Shown here: piece after piece, positions 10,801 to 17,457 of the stretch
How positions within the stretch are numbered: position 1 is the stretch's first letter
Layout: every line of letters starts with the position of its first letter
Assembly: GCA_029781035.1 (NCBI GenBank)
Contig: JAKOXK010000075.1
Location: forward strand, 28,530 to 92,529
Origin: Armatimonadota bacterium
GTDB taxonomy: Bacteria; Armatimonadota; Fimbriimonadia; Fimbriimonadales; Fimbriimonadaceae
Reading direction: 5' to 3'
DNA length: 64,000 nucleotides
Notes under the pieces: model-generated
The model's input: only the letters and a program-made list of their open reading frames with translations
Told to the model about the DNA's origin: nothing
The model's database searches: none
Made by a program: the position numbers and the translations under genes

Positions 10801-11460
10801 TGCGTCCATCCAGATCGCGACGAGTTGGAGCGTCTTGTGCTCGTTGGAGCGTTCGACTCGTTGTGCCCGAATCGGAGAGCTCTGCTATGGGGCGTTGCGA
10901 AGGCTGTCGAATGGGCACACATCGCCGAGGACGGTTTGTTCTCAGCGATCAACGGAGACGAAGGACGTCCACCTGCGCCGCACATCGATCAGGAAATCGC
11001 TGACTTCACAGTCGCGGAGAAATCGATACGCGAGCGTGCCCTCCTGGGGCTTGACACCGAGCGACACCTGATGAGTTATGAGCGCGAGCGGGTTCAAAGC
11101 AAAGGTGGGATCACTTGCGCACAGGCTAAATCGCTCAAGCCTGGTACGACTGCGATCGTGGTCGGTAACCCTATTCGGCTACGGTTTCCCCCGACTCCAA
11201 GTGGAAAAAGGGTCGTCTTCTTCGACTTAGAGGACGAAACCGGACTGCTTAACGTGACCTGCTTTGACTCGGCCTATCAACGCGACGGACACTCGATCGT
11301 CACATCGCCGTATGTGACCTTGATCGGAGTCAGCCAGTGGAGGGACGGGCACACAGCATTTCTCGTGAAGAGGGCGTTCCCGTACGCACCGCTGATCACC
11401 CAGTTAGTTGACCTGAACGACGGTCTTCCTGTCACGACTGCTGATTTCCTAGTCGGCTAA
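7867..11460 (+). CDS. dnaE2: Error-prone DNA polymerase III alpha subunit DnaE2
   Basis: A 1197-residue C-family polymerase. Residues about 1-80 are a tryptophan-rich extension (W-R-E-A-G-A-W-W) similar in character to small DUF6504-type segments found beside imuB elsewhere. Residues about 100-350 are a PHP domain with its metal ligands degraded (P-L-H-L-L-S rather than H-x-H-x-H-S, and V-D-R where T-D-H is usual), so no proofreading is expected. The palm is intact: P-D-I-D-I-D-F-E with D496 and D498, and the third Asp D665 in K-F-D-L-L. Helix-hairpin-helix and OB-fold (about 1075-1170) follow. It performs translesion synthesis with ImuB. Confidence 0.92.
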   Translation: MRQDGIEVLARWREAGAWWSGERPLEIAQWRDRNGVRREKSRVLPALDVAPESIEWREDLSVEITLRPRKTRDEKVAKACGGFTSTFEAPAASRSSSGNSRGYVPLHLLSGYSFGRSVLLASELPRRVSTHGLPAAALVDRMSLTGVVEFARECRGLGVKPLIGASFEMDEGGELTLIARDKTGYVSLSQLVTACHIEEPRLHPLCTRRRLERYSRGLLCLTGGDVGRLDRLVVKGAWAEAEEWLDFLCGNYGRDNVFIEVERSWLPWSLTVERGLEILAERKSIPLVAGGVVTHATPGDFPAQDTALCAETLCMVEEVIGRKPLRAEGQRQSPERPVRSLNAERYLRTPQDMHELFRDRQDLLDNTIVLSDRCDDDVLPARTRLPSVFGDTATALREATYAGASLLHRTMTPALQKRIDHELERIVRLNFSDHFLVVWDACRWASEQGIHLSGRGSVVDSAVAYCLGLSRIDAFQHKLHFDRFLPEDGSKRPDIDIDFEAQHRDDVRDYFVRKYGRDRVATVAAVGAYNTRGIVREVGKALGLSAAAIGFLAKRIHGGVVPEQLANALDKRPELRDSGIDRERLHWLFVLARKLADVPRNMRAHSSGVVISDQPLAETVPVQWAGEVPASRLEGDGTTEKGESEPLRIIQWDKRSAKHYFDKFDLLCLRGQDVLSGTEERVRVHDLDFNVERLPVEDPESLRAMRSGELIGVPQSASPAMRQAHMRLRTENLHDASLVQAGIRPGVGGAVKLNELIARRRGLKPFTFEHPDFEAILGHTYGIVVFQEQIDQLLQVFAGYGSGEAEDIRDEIHKRRREDYGQVIRDEVVARVVQNGYSRQIAEQVFDYVAGFKGYGFAQGHALAFAEISLRSIHCQQNYPAEYFAALLDAQPAGYYGPCTLANEARIRGVAVLPVDVNKSGVRHQVEDVRSPLAPYLVLPNGGIRLSLRCVDGLSKETAARIVSERGRGYGTFHDFVRCVHPDRDELERLVLVGAFDSLCPNRRALLWGVAKAVEWAHIAEDGLFSAINGDEGRPPAPHIDQEIADFTVAEKSIRERALLGLDTERHLMSYERERVQSKGGITCAQAKSLKPGTTAIVVGNPIRLRFPPTPSGKRVVFFDLEDETGLLNVTCFDSAYQRDGHSIVTSPYVTLIGVSQWRDGHTAFLVKRAFPYAPLITQLVDLNDGLPVTTADFLVG

Positions 11461-11485
11461 GGCAGGAAAAAGAAGGGGAGAGGCC

Positions 11486-12295
11486 ATGACTGTACTTGCG
11501 ACGCTTGCGCTTGCCTTCACTCTGGCCACACCCCCAGGCCGCACCACAGACGATCTGCTGGGCTTGGTCAACCAGTACCGCTTGGATCACGGCCTCCAGG
11601 CGCTCCGCATCGACAGCGCTCTGACAGCCGCCGCCCAAGCCCATGCAGACTACATGTCGCTCAACCGTACACTCACCCACAATGAGAAGGCTGACCATCC
11701 TGGGTTCAAGGGGGAAGACCTTCAACAACGGGTCGGCCGAGTTGGATGGACCGACGAGTGTAGTGAGTTGGTTGGGTTCGCCACTCTAGGTACTGCAGCC
11801 AGCGTTCAAGCGATCTTCGACTCGCCTTGCCACCGTTCCCGGTTCCTCAAGCCTGGGAGTCTGCTTCTTGGAGTCGGCGAGAACAGCGGCTTCGTGTGCT
11901 TATTGATCGGAGGAGAGCCAGTTAAAGGCACTGTCGTTTCGCCTGCCGACGGCGAAACAAACGTCCCCACGACTTGGAAAGCAGCAGCGAACCTGGCCGG
12001 TACGTCGAACGGGCCGGGATTTCGATTACTCGGCTATCCCCTTGTCTTTACCGATACGACAGTCGGGGAAAACCCCCTCACTGTGAAATCTGCAAAGTTA
12101 CTAGAAACTAACGGACCGATCGTGTCCACAATCTTGAGGGATCCGACCAACGATCCGCACTACACGAGTTCGCTCGCCCTCATACCTGTGGCGCCGTTGA
12201 AGGCGAATACTGAGTACACCGTAGAAATCGCCGTCAGGCTGTCGCAGGGCCAGACCGTCGAACGCACGTGGCGGTTCACAACAGGATCTCGCTGA
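11486..12295 (+). CDS. Secreted CAP-domain (SCP/PR-1-like) protein A
   Basis: A 269-residue protein with a short N-terminal hydrophobic signal (about residues 1-18) and a CAP domain (about 22-155) of the YkwD type: L-L-G-L-V-N-Q-Y-R, A-A-x-A-H-A-D-Y-M and the H-N-E-K segment are visible. The C-terminal half (about 160-269) reads as a Big-type beta-sandwich starting V-S-P-A-D-G-E. A strong purine-rich Shine-Dalgarno (AGGGGAGAGG) precedes the ATG. It lies 25 nt after dnaE2 and may be read through from it. A paralogue follows. Function of bacterial CAP proteins is mostly unknown. Confidence 0.75.
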   Translation: MTVLATLALAFTLATPPGRTTDDLLGLVNQYRLDHGLQALRIDSALTAAAQAHADYMSLNRTLTHNEKADHPGFKGEDLQQRVGRVGWTDECSELVGFATLGTAASVQAIFDSPCHRSRFLKPGSLLLGVGENSGFVCLLIGGEPVKGTVVSPADGETNVPTTWKAAANLAGTSNGPGFRLLGYPLVFTDTTVGENPLTVKSAKLLETNGPIVSTILRDPTNDPHYTSSLALIPVAPLKANTEYTVEIAVRLSQGQTVERTWRFTTGSR

Positions 12296-12355
12296 GCGGG
12301 AGTGCCATGGTACAATGAACAGGTCTCTCGTGCTTTTGCTTGCCTGGTGTGGCCC

Positions 12356-13207
12356 ATGTCTTCTCGATTCGGCTCTTCATTCTTCCCGTTAGCGTGCTTT
12401 ATCGGTGCGTCCCTACAGCAGACATCGGGCAGCCTTTCCAAGGACGTGCCAGCGCTTCCAAAGCCAACTGCGGAACAAAATGCTGCTCTCGAAGCCCTCA
12501 ATGGTTTTCGGAGCCTCCATGGATTGAAAGAGGTTCGTATCGACAGACGCCTTCTGGCGGCAGCCGCAGAGCATGCCGCCGCCATGGCTCACAAGGAAGT
12601 ACTGGCGCACAAGGAGGACAAGTCAGAACGTTCGGACGCCAAGAAGCGGTCGGAAGCGTTCGGTTACAGTGGCCCGATCGCCGAACTCGTCGCATCAGGC
12701 ATTCCCGACGCACCGTCCGCAGTCGTCAATTTCATCGACGCGCCCTACCACCGCCGACTGCTCCTGAAACCAGGCGGCCTGGATTTTGGATGCTCTGCAG
12801 ACAAGGGATACGTGTGCTTTGTACTGGGTGGCACCGCCGAGAAAGGGATCGTTTGCTCTCCGCCCACAGGTGCGGACGGTGTACCCACGTCGTGGGACGG
12901 TCAAGAGGAGCCCAACCCCGCGCGTGGCACCGGTCTCAAGCCTCCCTTTGGCTATCCGATCTTGGTGGCCGCTTATGGTGGCGGCCAGAACCTGACGATG
13001 ACCTCCGCGGCCGTGGCAGCGACCGCAGGTGGGGCCGTTCCTTGTATTGTGCGGAACCCAGGCAACGATCCCGAATGCACTGACTGCATCATCATCGTCC
13101 CCCAGAGTCCACTCCAACCACGAACGTCGTACACCGTCACCGTCGCCTTTCGGGCCGGTGGCGTCGAACACAAAGAGAGTTGGAGCTTTCGTACAGGCTC
13201 TGAGTAG
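12356..13207 (+). CDS. Secreted CAP-like protein B
   Basis: Paralogue of the previous gene, 283 residues from the ATG at 12356, which gives a normal signal peptide (F-F-P-L-A-C-F-I-G-A-S-L). In-frame GTG 12302 is a less likely start. The CAP-like region (about 40-165) keeps the helix N-A-A-L-E-A-L-N-G-F-R and the A-A-x-E-H-A-A-A-M segment but is shortened. The C-terminal beta-sandwich matches paralogue A, ending in the same T-Y-T-V-T-V and W-x-F-R-T-G-S. It has several extra cysteines (C-T-D-C). A TACAAT box at 12311-12316 could drive it separately. Confidence 0.65.
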   Translation: MSSRFGSSFFPLACFIGASLQQTSGSLSKDVPALPKPTAEQNAALEALNGFRSLHGLKEVRIDRRLLAAAAEHAAAMAHKEVLAHKEDKSERSDAKKRSEAFGYSGPIAELVASGIPDAPSAVVNFIDAPYHRRLLLKPGGLDFGCSADKGYVCFVLGGTAEKGIVCSPPTGADGVPTSWDGQEEPNPARGTGLKPPFGYPILVAAYGGGQNLTMTSAAVAATAGGAVPCIVRNPGNDPECTDCIIIVPQSPLQPRTSYTVTVAFRAGGVEHKESWSFRTGSE

Positions 13208-13211
13208 CGGC

Positions 13212-13880
13212 CTACTTCGTCGACCAAAGAAGTCCGCGCCTGCAGATTTCCTTAGGTACTTCCGCTTCCAATACGTCGCGGTGGTGTCCTAGCGCCGTGT
13301 AAAAGACCTTGCCCTGGCCGTAATGACGGGTCCAAACGGTAGGCATGTCACACGGGCTGACGAGGAGACCTTCTGCCCCCGTGACCGACGGGTTCGGAAA
13401 CTTGCATGTCGCCAGCACGTTGTTCGCCGGATCTGTGTGCAGGTAATACTGCTCACTGACGACGTCGAAGTCAGGCAGACCATCGGTGATCGGATGCGGA
13501 TTGGAGCGGTCGATTACGACTGTGTACGGTACGCCGTCATTGCCCGGATGGGCTACCCATTGACCACCGGTCATGAACTGCCAGTCCGTACTTCCGCGGA
13601 ATGCGTCACACATGGCACCATGGCATCCCGCCAATCCGACTCCGTGCTGGGACACCGCTCGACAGACGTTTTGGCACTGGTCCCAGGTGATCTCTCCCAT
13701 CGTCCATACGGGCACGATCAAATCAAGCCCCGCCAGTTTGTCGCCGTCGAGAAATGCGTCGAGGGTGTCATTGACCTCAGTCGCAAATCCCTCGGCACGG
13801 AGCAGGCCGTCAAGGAAATCAGCCACTTTGTCCGGTTCGTGCCCGTCCCATCCACCCCAAACGATCAAAGCGCTCTTCAT
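13212..13880 (-). CDS. ThuA-like domain protein
   Basis: A 222-residue protein of the ThuA (trehalose-utilisation) class, a glutamine-amidotransferase-like fold without known catalysis in most members. It shows V-W-G-G-W-D-G-H, the G-L-A-G-C-H-G-A-M-C nucleophile-elbow-like segment and the typical E-Q-Y-Y-L-H-T-D-P and G-K-V-F-Y-T-A-L-G-H-H motifs in order. No signal peptide. It is convergent with the CAP genes and divergent from the glycosyltransferase. Its substrate is unknown; relatives occur in sugar-utilisation loci. Confidence 0.85.
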   Translation of the reverse strand: MKSALIVWGGWDGHEPDKVADFLDGLLRAEGFATEVNDTLDAFLDGDKLAGLDLIVPVWTMGEITWDQCQNVCRAVSQHGVGLAGCHGAMCDAFRGSTDWQFMTGGQWVAHPGNDGVPYTVVIDRSNPHPITDGLPDFDVVSEQYYLHTDPANNVLATCKFPNPSVTGAEGLLVSPCDMPTVWTRHYGQGKVFYTALGHHRDVLEAEVPKEICRRGLLWSTK

Positions 13881-13978
13881 CAGTCCGAATTGTGCGGTCC
13901 GGCCGGGCCGGGACTAGGGACTGGAGTCCACACTCTCGCCGCTCCGTCATTACGGCGCTATGCCAAACTGCCCTTTGC

Positions 13979-15442
13979 ATGGAGGCCGTCCGCAAGCGAA
14001 TCCCCGACTGGGCGTTGGTCGTCGCCTGCGTGTTGCCGTTCCTTGGCTTCTGGACATACGGTCTCTTCGACCTTGACGAGGGGTTCTACGGTGCTGTCGT
14101 CGCCGACATGATCCGGCGGCACGACTGGATCACACCGACCTATCACGGAGTCCCGTGGTTTGAGAAACCAGTCCTCGCCTACTGGCTGGCGATACCGTCT
14201 GTACAGGTTTTTGGCGACCTGGTCGGTCCGCGCCTGCCCAGCGTGCTCTGTACGCTCGCCACTGGTTGGGTGTTGTTCCGCTTCGCCAAGCGGCACTTCG
14301 ACGGCACCACCGCCAGGCTTGGTGTCGTCGTGTTCTCGACGAATCTGCTGGTCGTCGGTATTGGGCGTATGATGATGACAGACGCCCCGCTGGTCTTGTG
14401 TTTGACCCTTGCCGTCACGACTCTCTTTGACTCACTCTGCGGCAAACCCAAGTTGCGCTTGTGGTCGGCGTTCTTCGTGGGCCTCGGAGTCTTGGCCAAG
14501 GGGCCAGTGGCAGCCGTGCTCTTCTTGGTCGTCGCCGGCGTCGCTTTGTGGCGAATGCCTGATAAGAGGTCGAGCTTCCGAGGCTACTGGTTGCTCGGGA
14601 CGCTTGTCTGCTTCATGACGCTCGCCGTGTGGTACCTGCCCTGCTACTTGGCGAACGGCCGCTTGTTCGTCCAGGACTTCCTGATCGAGCAGAACCTTGG
14701 CCGGTTCACGGGCGGGGACAAAGCTCACGCGGTTCCGTGGTGGGCGCACCTTGTCTACTATCCCCTGATCCTCCTCGTCTCCTTCCTGCCTTGGACGTGT
14801 TTACCGGGCTGGACTGCGCTCAAAAGCGTTTGGCCCCTACGCAGGCCAGTGAGCCAGGCTGCGCCCGACGAGGGAGTCGAGGTCGCCGTTCAGACCTACC
14901 TGTGGGCTTGGGCGCTGGTCCCGCTTGCGTTCTTCACCATCAGTGGCACCAAACTGCCCCACTATATCCTTCCCTCGGTGCCACCTCTTGCCCTGCTCTT
15001 GGCGCGTGCCCTGTCCCGATCCGGGCGTAAGTTCAGTTGGGAGCAGATTGGACTTGCCTGGGCCGCATTTCTCTTAGTCGTCGTTCAGTTTGGCTCGCAC
15101 GTCTACTGGGAGAGAACCATGCGCGAGGTTCAGTCTCTCGCCAGGAGCGTTCCCACACCGCGTGCCCCCCTCGCGGTGTACAAAGTCGGGGGATCAGGCG
15201 ACACATCGATATCAATGACTTTGAGACCGACGAGTCATCCCTCAGTCTTTTTCTACCGAGATCAGAACACGTACATGACGGATGACTTTCGTGCGCTATT
15301 GCCAGGGTTCGTGTTGACGACCCGGGACGTGTACCTGTCCGATCTCGACTTGAGACAGCTTCATCCGAGACTGGTTCCTGTCCCAGGGGTCGAGCAGCGC
15401 GACTACGTGCTTCTCCAGGTCGGCGAGTCCACTGCTGAATGA
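13979..15442 (+). CDS. PMT/ArnT-family membrane glycosyltransferase
   Basis: A 487-residue multi-spanning membrane enzyme (about 10-11 helices in the first 370 residues) of the GT-83/ArnT type, which moves a sugar from a polyprenyl-phosphate donor to lipid or protein. The first extracytoplasmic loop carries the catalytic-type acid motif L-F-D-L-D-E-G-F-Y-G and the Y-W-x-I segment follows. The ATG at 13979 was chosen because membrane helix 1 begins just after it; the frame is open to 13892. A hydrophilic C-terminal domain (about 390-487) probably faces the periplasm. The acceptor is unknown. Confidence 0.85.
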   Translation: MEAVRKRIPDWALVVACVLPFLGFWTYGLFDLDEGFYGAVVADMIRRHDWITPTYHGVPWFEKPVLAYWLAIPSVQVFGDLVGPRLPSVLCTLATGWVLFRFAKRHFDGTTARLGVVVFSTNLLVVGIGRMMMTDAPLVLCLTLAVTTLFDSLCGKPKLRLWSAFFVGLGVLAKGPVAAVLFLVVAGVALWRMPDKRSSFRGYWLLGTLVCFMTLAVWYLPCYLANGRLFVQDFLIEQNLGRFTGGDKAHAVPWWAHLVYYPLILLVSFLPWTCLPGWTALKSVWPLRRPVSQAAPDEGVEVAVQTYLWAWALVPLAFFTISGTKLPHYILPSVPPLALLLARALSRSGRKFSWEQIGLAWAAFLLVVVQFGSHVYWERTMREVQSLARSVPTPRAPLAVYKVGGSGDTSISMTLRPTSHPSVFFYRDQNTYMTDDFRALLPGFVLTTRDVYLSDLDLRQLHPRLVPVPGVEQRDYVLLQVGESTAE

Positions 15443-15465
15443 CGGGTTATAAGACGCCGTCGGCC

Positions 15466-16038
15466 TTACTTGCGCCGAGCAATGATGTGGTGGACGTGCC
15501 ACATCTTGGGCTTTCCCATGGCGGTATGGCCGTCGCGTTGAGCTTCCTCCCAGTGGAGTACGTCCCAGCCGGAAAGCAGTGACTCGACCTCGGATCGGTT
15601 GTGCACGCTCAGCGTGCCGTCGGCCCAGTCGTCTCCAGGGCCAAGCAACTGACCAGCGAACAATCCACCTAGCCTGACAGAAGCCATGATGTTCGCCCAT
15701 ACACTGCCGAAGTCCTCTGGTTTCGTGAAGAACAGAGAGAAGACCGACAGAACGAGGTCGGACGGCTCCAATTCTGCTGTCTCAAACGCCGACCGAGAAA
15801 GGGTGAGACCAGGTGGATCACCCAGGCGCTCATGGAGCCTCGCAAGTCCCTCGGGCTCGCTGTCGATCGCATGGACAGTAAAGCCGCGTTTGAGCAACCA
15901 CTCGGTTCCTCTCCCCGAGCCACATCCCAGGTCGATGGCGTGGCCTCCAGCCGGCAAGTGAGGCTCGAGAATCATGAAGAACGGGTTGAGAGGCTTGCCC
16001 TCTACCGCATCGTAGTACTCGGACCAGTCGGCTGACAC
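15466..16038 (-). CDS. Class I SAM-dependent methyltransferase
   Basis: A 190-residue methyltransferase. Motif I (A-I-D-L-G-C-G-S-G-R-G) at about residues 36-46 binds S-adenosylmethionine, followed by the acidic ribose-binding position (A-I-D-S-E). The small size and the R-G-T-E-W-L-L motif resemble TehB-like or UbiE-like small enzymes. The GTG start at 16038 lies 5 nt after a CATACT box on the minus strand, with no Shine-Dalgarno, so the message is probably leaderless. Substrate unknown. Confidence 0.85.
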   Translation of the reverse strand: MSADWSEYYDAVEGKPLNPFFMILEPHLPAGGHAIDLGCGSGRGTEWLLKRGFTVHAIDSEPEGLARLHERLGDPPGLTLSRSAFETAELEPSDLVLSVFSLFFTKPEDFGSVWANIMASVRLGGLFAGQLLGPGDDWADGTLSVHNRSEVESLLSGWDVLHWEEAQRDGHTAMGKPKMWHVHHIIARRK

Positions 16039-16043
16039 AGCCC

Positions 16044-16049
16044 AGTATG
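16044..16049 (-). promoter_or_regulatory. -10 box, leaderless methyltransferase promoter
   Basis: CATACT on the minus strand, 5 nt before the GTG at 16038. Confidence 0.4.
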
Positions 16050-16050
16050 G

Positions 16051-16461
16051 CTATATGCGGCAGTAAGGCCGTATGTTCGCCAACTTCTTAGGTCCGATGC
16101 CCTTCACGTTGTCGAGTTCGTCGATCGATTGGAACGATCCGTGGGAAGAACGATATTGGATGATCTGGGAAGCGGTCGTCGGCCCGACACCCGGCAGTTC
16201 ACAAAGCTCCTGTTCGTTGGCAGTGTTGATGTTCACCGATCCCAGGGCGGGCAGTGCCTTCGAGTGACGAGAACTGGACTGTTTCTTCCGATTAGCCTTG
16301 GGTTGGTCGGGAACCGTATTGGGTGCCGAACGGGGGGCCTGGTGTGTCTGTGTGCCGCGGATGTAAGCGTTTCCGATTGTCCCAAGCCCAAAGAGGCCAA
16401 CAACGCCAAGTCCAATGGCCGCCATCTGCTGGCGGCGGCTGTTTCCTTTTAAGAAGCCCAT
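16051..16461 (-). CDS. ComEA-like helix-hairpin-helix DNA-binding protein
   Basis: A 136-residue protein with one N-terminal membrane helix (about residues 13-34), a basic S/P/N-rich linker and a C-terminal pair of helix-hairpin-helix motifs (L-P-G-V-G-P-T-T-A and V-K-G-I-G-P-K-K-L). This is the ComEA architecture: a membrane-anchored receptor for double-stranded DNA during uptake in natural transformation. No other com genes are adjacent. The ATG is preceded by TGAGGAAA. Upstream on the minus strand is TATGAT (a -10 candidate), and further up the element TAGTAGACATA seen also at imuB. Confidence 0.85.
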   Translation of the reverse strand: MGFLKGNSRRQQMAAIGLGVVGLFGLGTIGNAYIRGTQTHQAPRSAPNTVPDQPKANRKKQSSSRHSKALPALGSVNINTANEQELCELPGVGPTTASQIIQYRSSHGSFQSIDELDNVKGIGPKKLANIRPYCRI

Positions 16462-16488
16462 CGATTTCCTCAGGGAAAATCATACAAA

Positions 16489-16520
16489 AAAGTCTATCAT
16501 GAATAAACGAGAAGTATGTC
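16489..16520 (-). promoter_or_regulatory. comEA upstream region with motif shared with imuB
   Basis: On the minus strand this stretch holds AATAGTAGACATA, matching 12 of 13 bases of the sequence around the mpg/imuB starts, and a second half-match ATAGACT 26 nt downstream. Possible shared regulator site; see findings. Confidence 0.3.
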
Positions 16521-16522
16521 TA

Positions 16523-17434
16523 CTATTCTGATTCCAGAAGAGCGTGCCTCCAGCCACGCACACTGACCGTGCAGCCAGACGATCCCAGGGCGAAGAGACA
16601 CCTTTCCAAGATCAAGGCTCCAGCGTGGATAGTGTGCTCACGACCCTTTTCGATCCCCTTCAAACGAGCTCGCCCTGCATCGTCGAAAGCACTGAGCCAG
16701 GCTACGGACAAACTGATTTCGTCATATCCCAACCACGCTCCGTGAACCCTGTCAGGTTGCCATTCGTCCATCTTCTCGCGAAGGGTGACCAGGTTCGTTC
16801 CGGTCGCACCAAGGGTCACTACCTGTCCACATGGCAGCGGCCAATTCTGACCGGACAGCTTGTCGTCAATAACAACTACAGAACGAAGAATATCTTGTGG
16901 CGTAGGGCTGTCCGGCTCGAGCGAATCCTCCCTCAAGCCTAAAGCACCCAAAGGGAAACTCCATCGGAACAAGGTGTTCCAGCCCATGTTCGACCTGTCG
17001 GCGACGACGATCTCGGTCGAGTGCCCGCCAACGTCAACGATGGAGAGCCGGTCCGCATCGGCGAAAAGCGGGTCCTTGGCTACGGCCCGAAACCCAAGGT
17101 CGGCTTCGTCAGTACCTGACAAGACTCTGACGGGCGTTCCTTGACTATCTGCACGAGCAAGAAAGTCAGACGTGTTCGATGCAATGCGGGCTGCCATGGT
17201 GGCAGCCGCGATCGGCGGGTCGGAGCCCAGATTTGAGGCTCTGTCGAACGCAGTCTTGATCGCAGCTAACGTCGAAGCCATGCCGGATTCCGACAACAGT
17301 CCCGATGTCTTGGTGCCCTTGCCAAGTCCCGTGACTGCTGATGTCTCCTCGATTGTCCGCCAAGATCCATCTTGCTTTTCGGCGACGACCAGCAACACAG
17401 AGTTGGAGCCGACGTCGATGACAGACTTGATCAC
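16523..17434 (-). CDS. Ppx/GppA phosphatase family protein
   Basis: A 303-residue single-unit member of the exopolyphosphatase / guanosine pentaphosphatase family (ASKHA fold). The phosphate-binding I-D-V-G-S-N-S-V motif is at residues 5-12, T-M-A-A-R at about 90 and the second phosphate motif I-V-D-V-G-G-H-S-T-E at about 136. Long-form extra C-terminal domains are absent, so this is the short, Actinobacteria/Aquifex-like form. Expected role is polyphosphate or (p)ppGpp turnover in stringent response. The GTG start is 7 nt from a TACACT -10 box shared palindromically with xylB; no Shine-Dalgarno is present. Confidence 0.88.
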   Translation of the reverse strand: MIKSVIDVGSNSVLLVVAEKQDGSWRTIEETSAVTGLGKGTKTSGLLSESGMASTLAAIKTAFDRASNLGSDPPIAAATMAARIASNTSDFLARADSQGTPVRVLSGTDEADLGFRAVAKDPLFADADRLSIVDVGGHSTEIVVADRSNMGWNTLFRWSFPLGALGLREDSLEPDSPTPQDILRSVVVIDDKLSGQNWPLPCGQVVTLGATGTNLVTLREKMDEWQPDRVHGAWLGYDEISLSVAWLSAFDDAGRARLKGIEKGREHTIHAGALILERCLFALGSSGCTVSVRGWRHALLESE

Positions 17435-17441
17435 GGGGGCC

Positions 17442-17451
17442 AGTGTACACT
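17442..17451. promoter_or_regulatory. Palindromic shared -10 box of ppx and xylB
   Basis: AGTGTACACT is a perfect palindrome, so both strands read TACACT. On the plus strand it ends 6 nt before the xylB GTG (17458); on the minus strand 7 nt before the ppx GTG (17434). The two start codons are only 23 bp apart. Confidence 0.6.
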
Positions 17452-17457
17452 CGCCTC

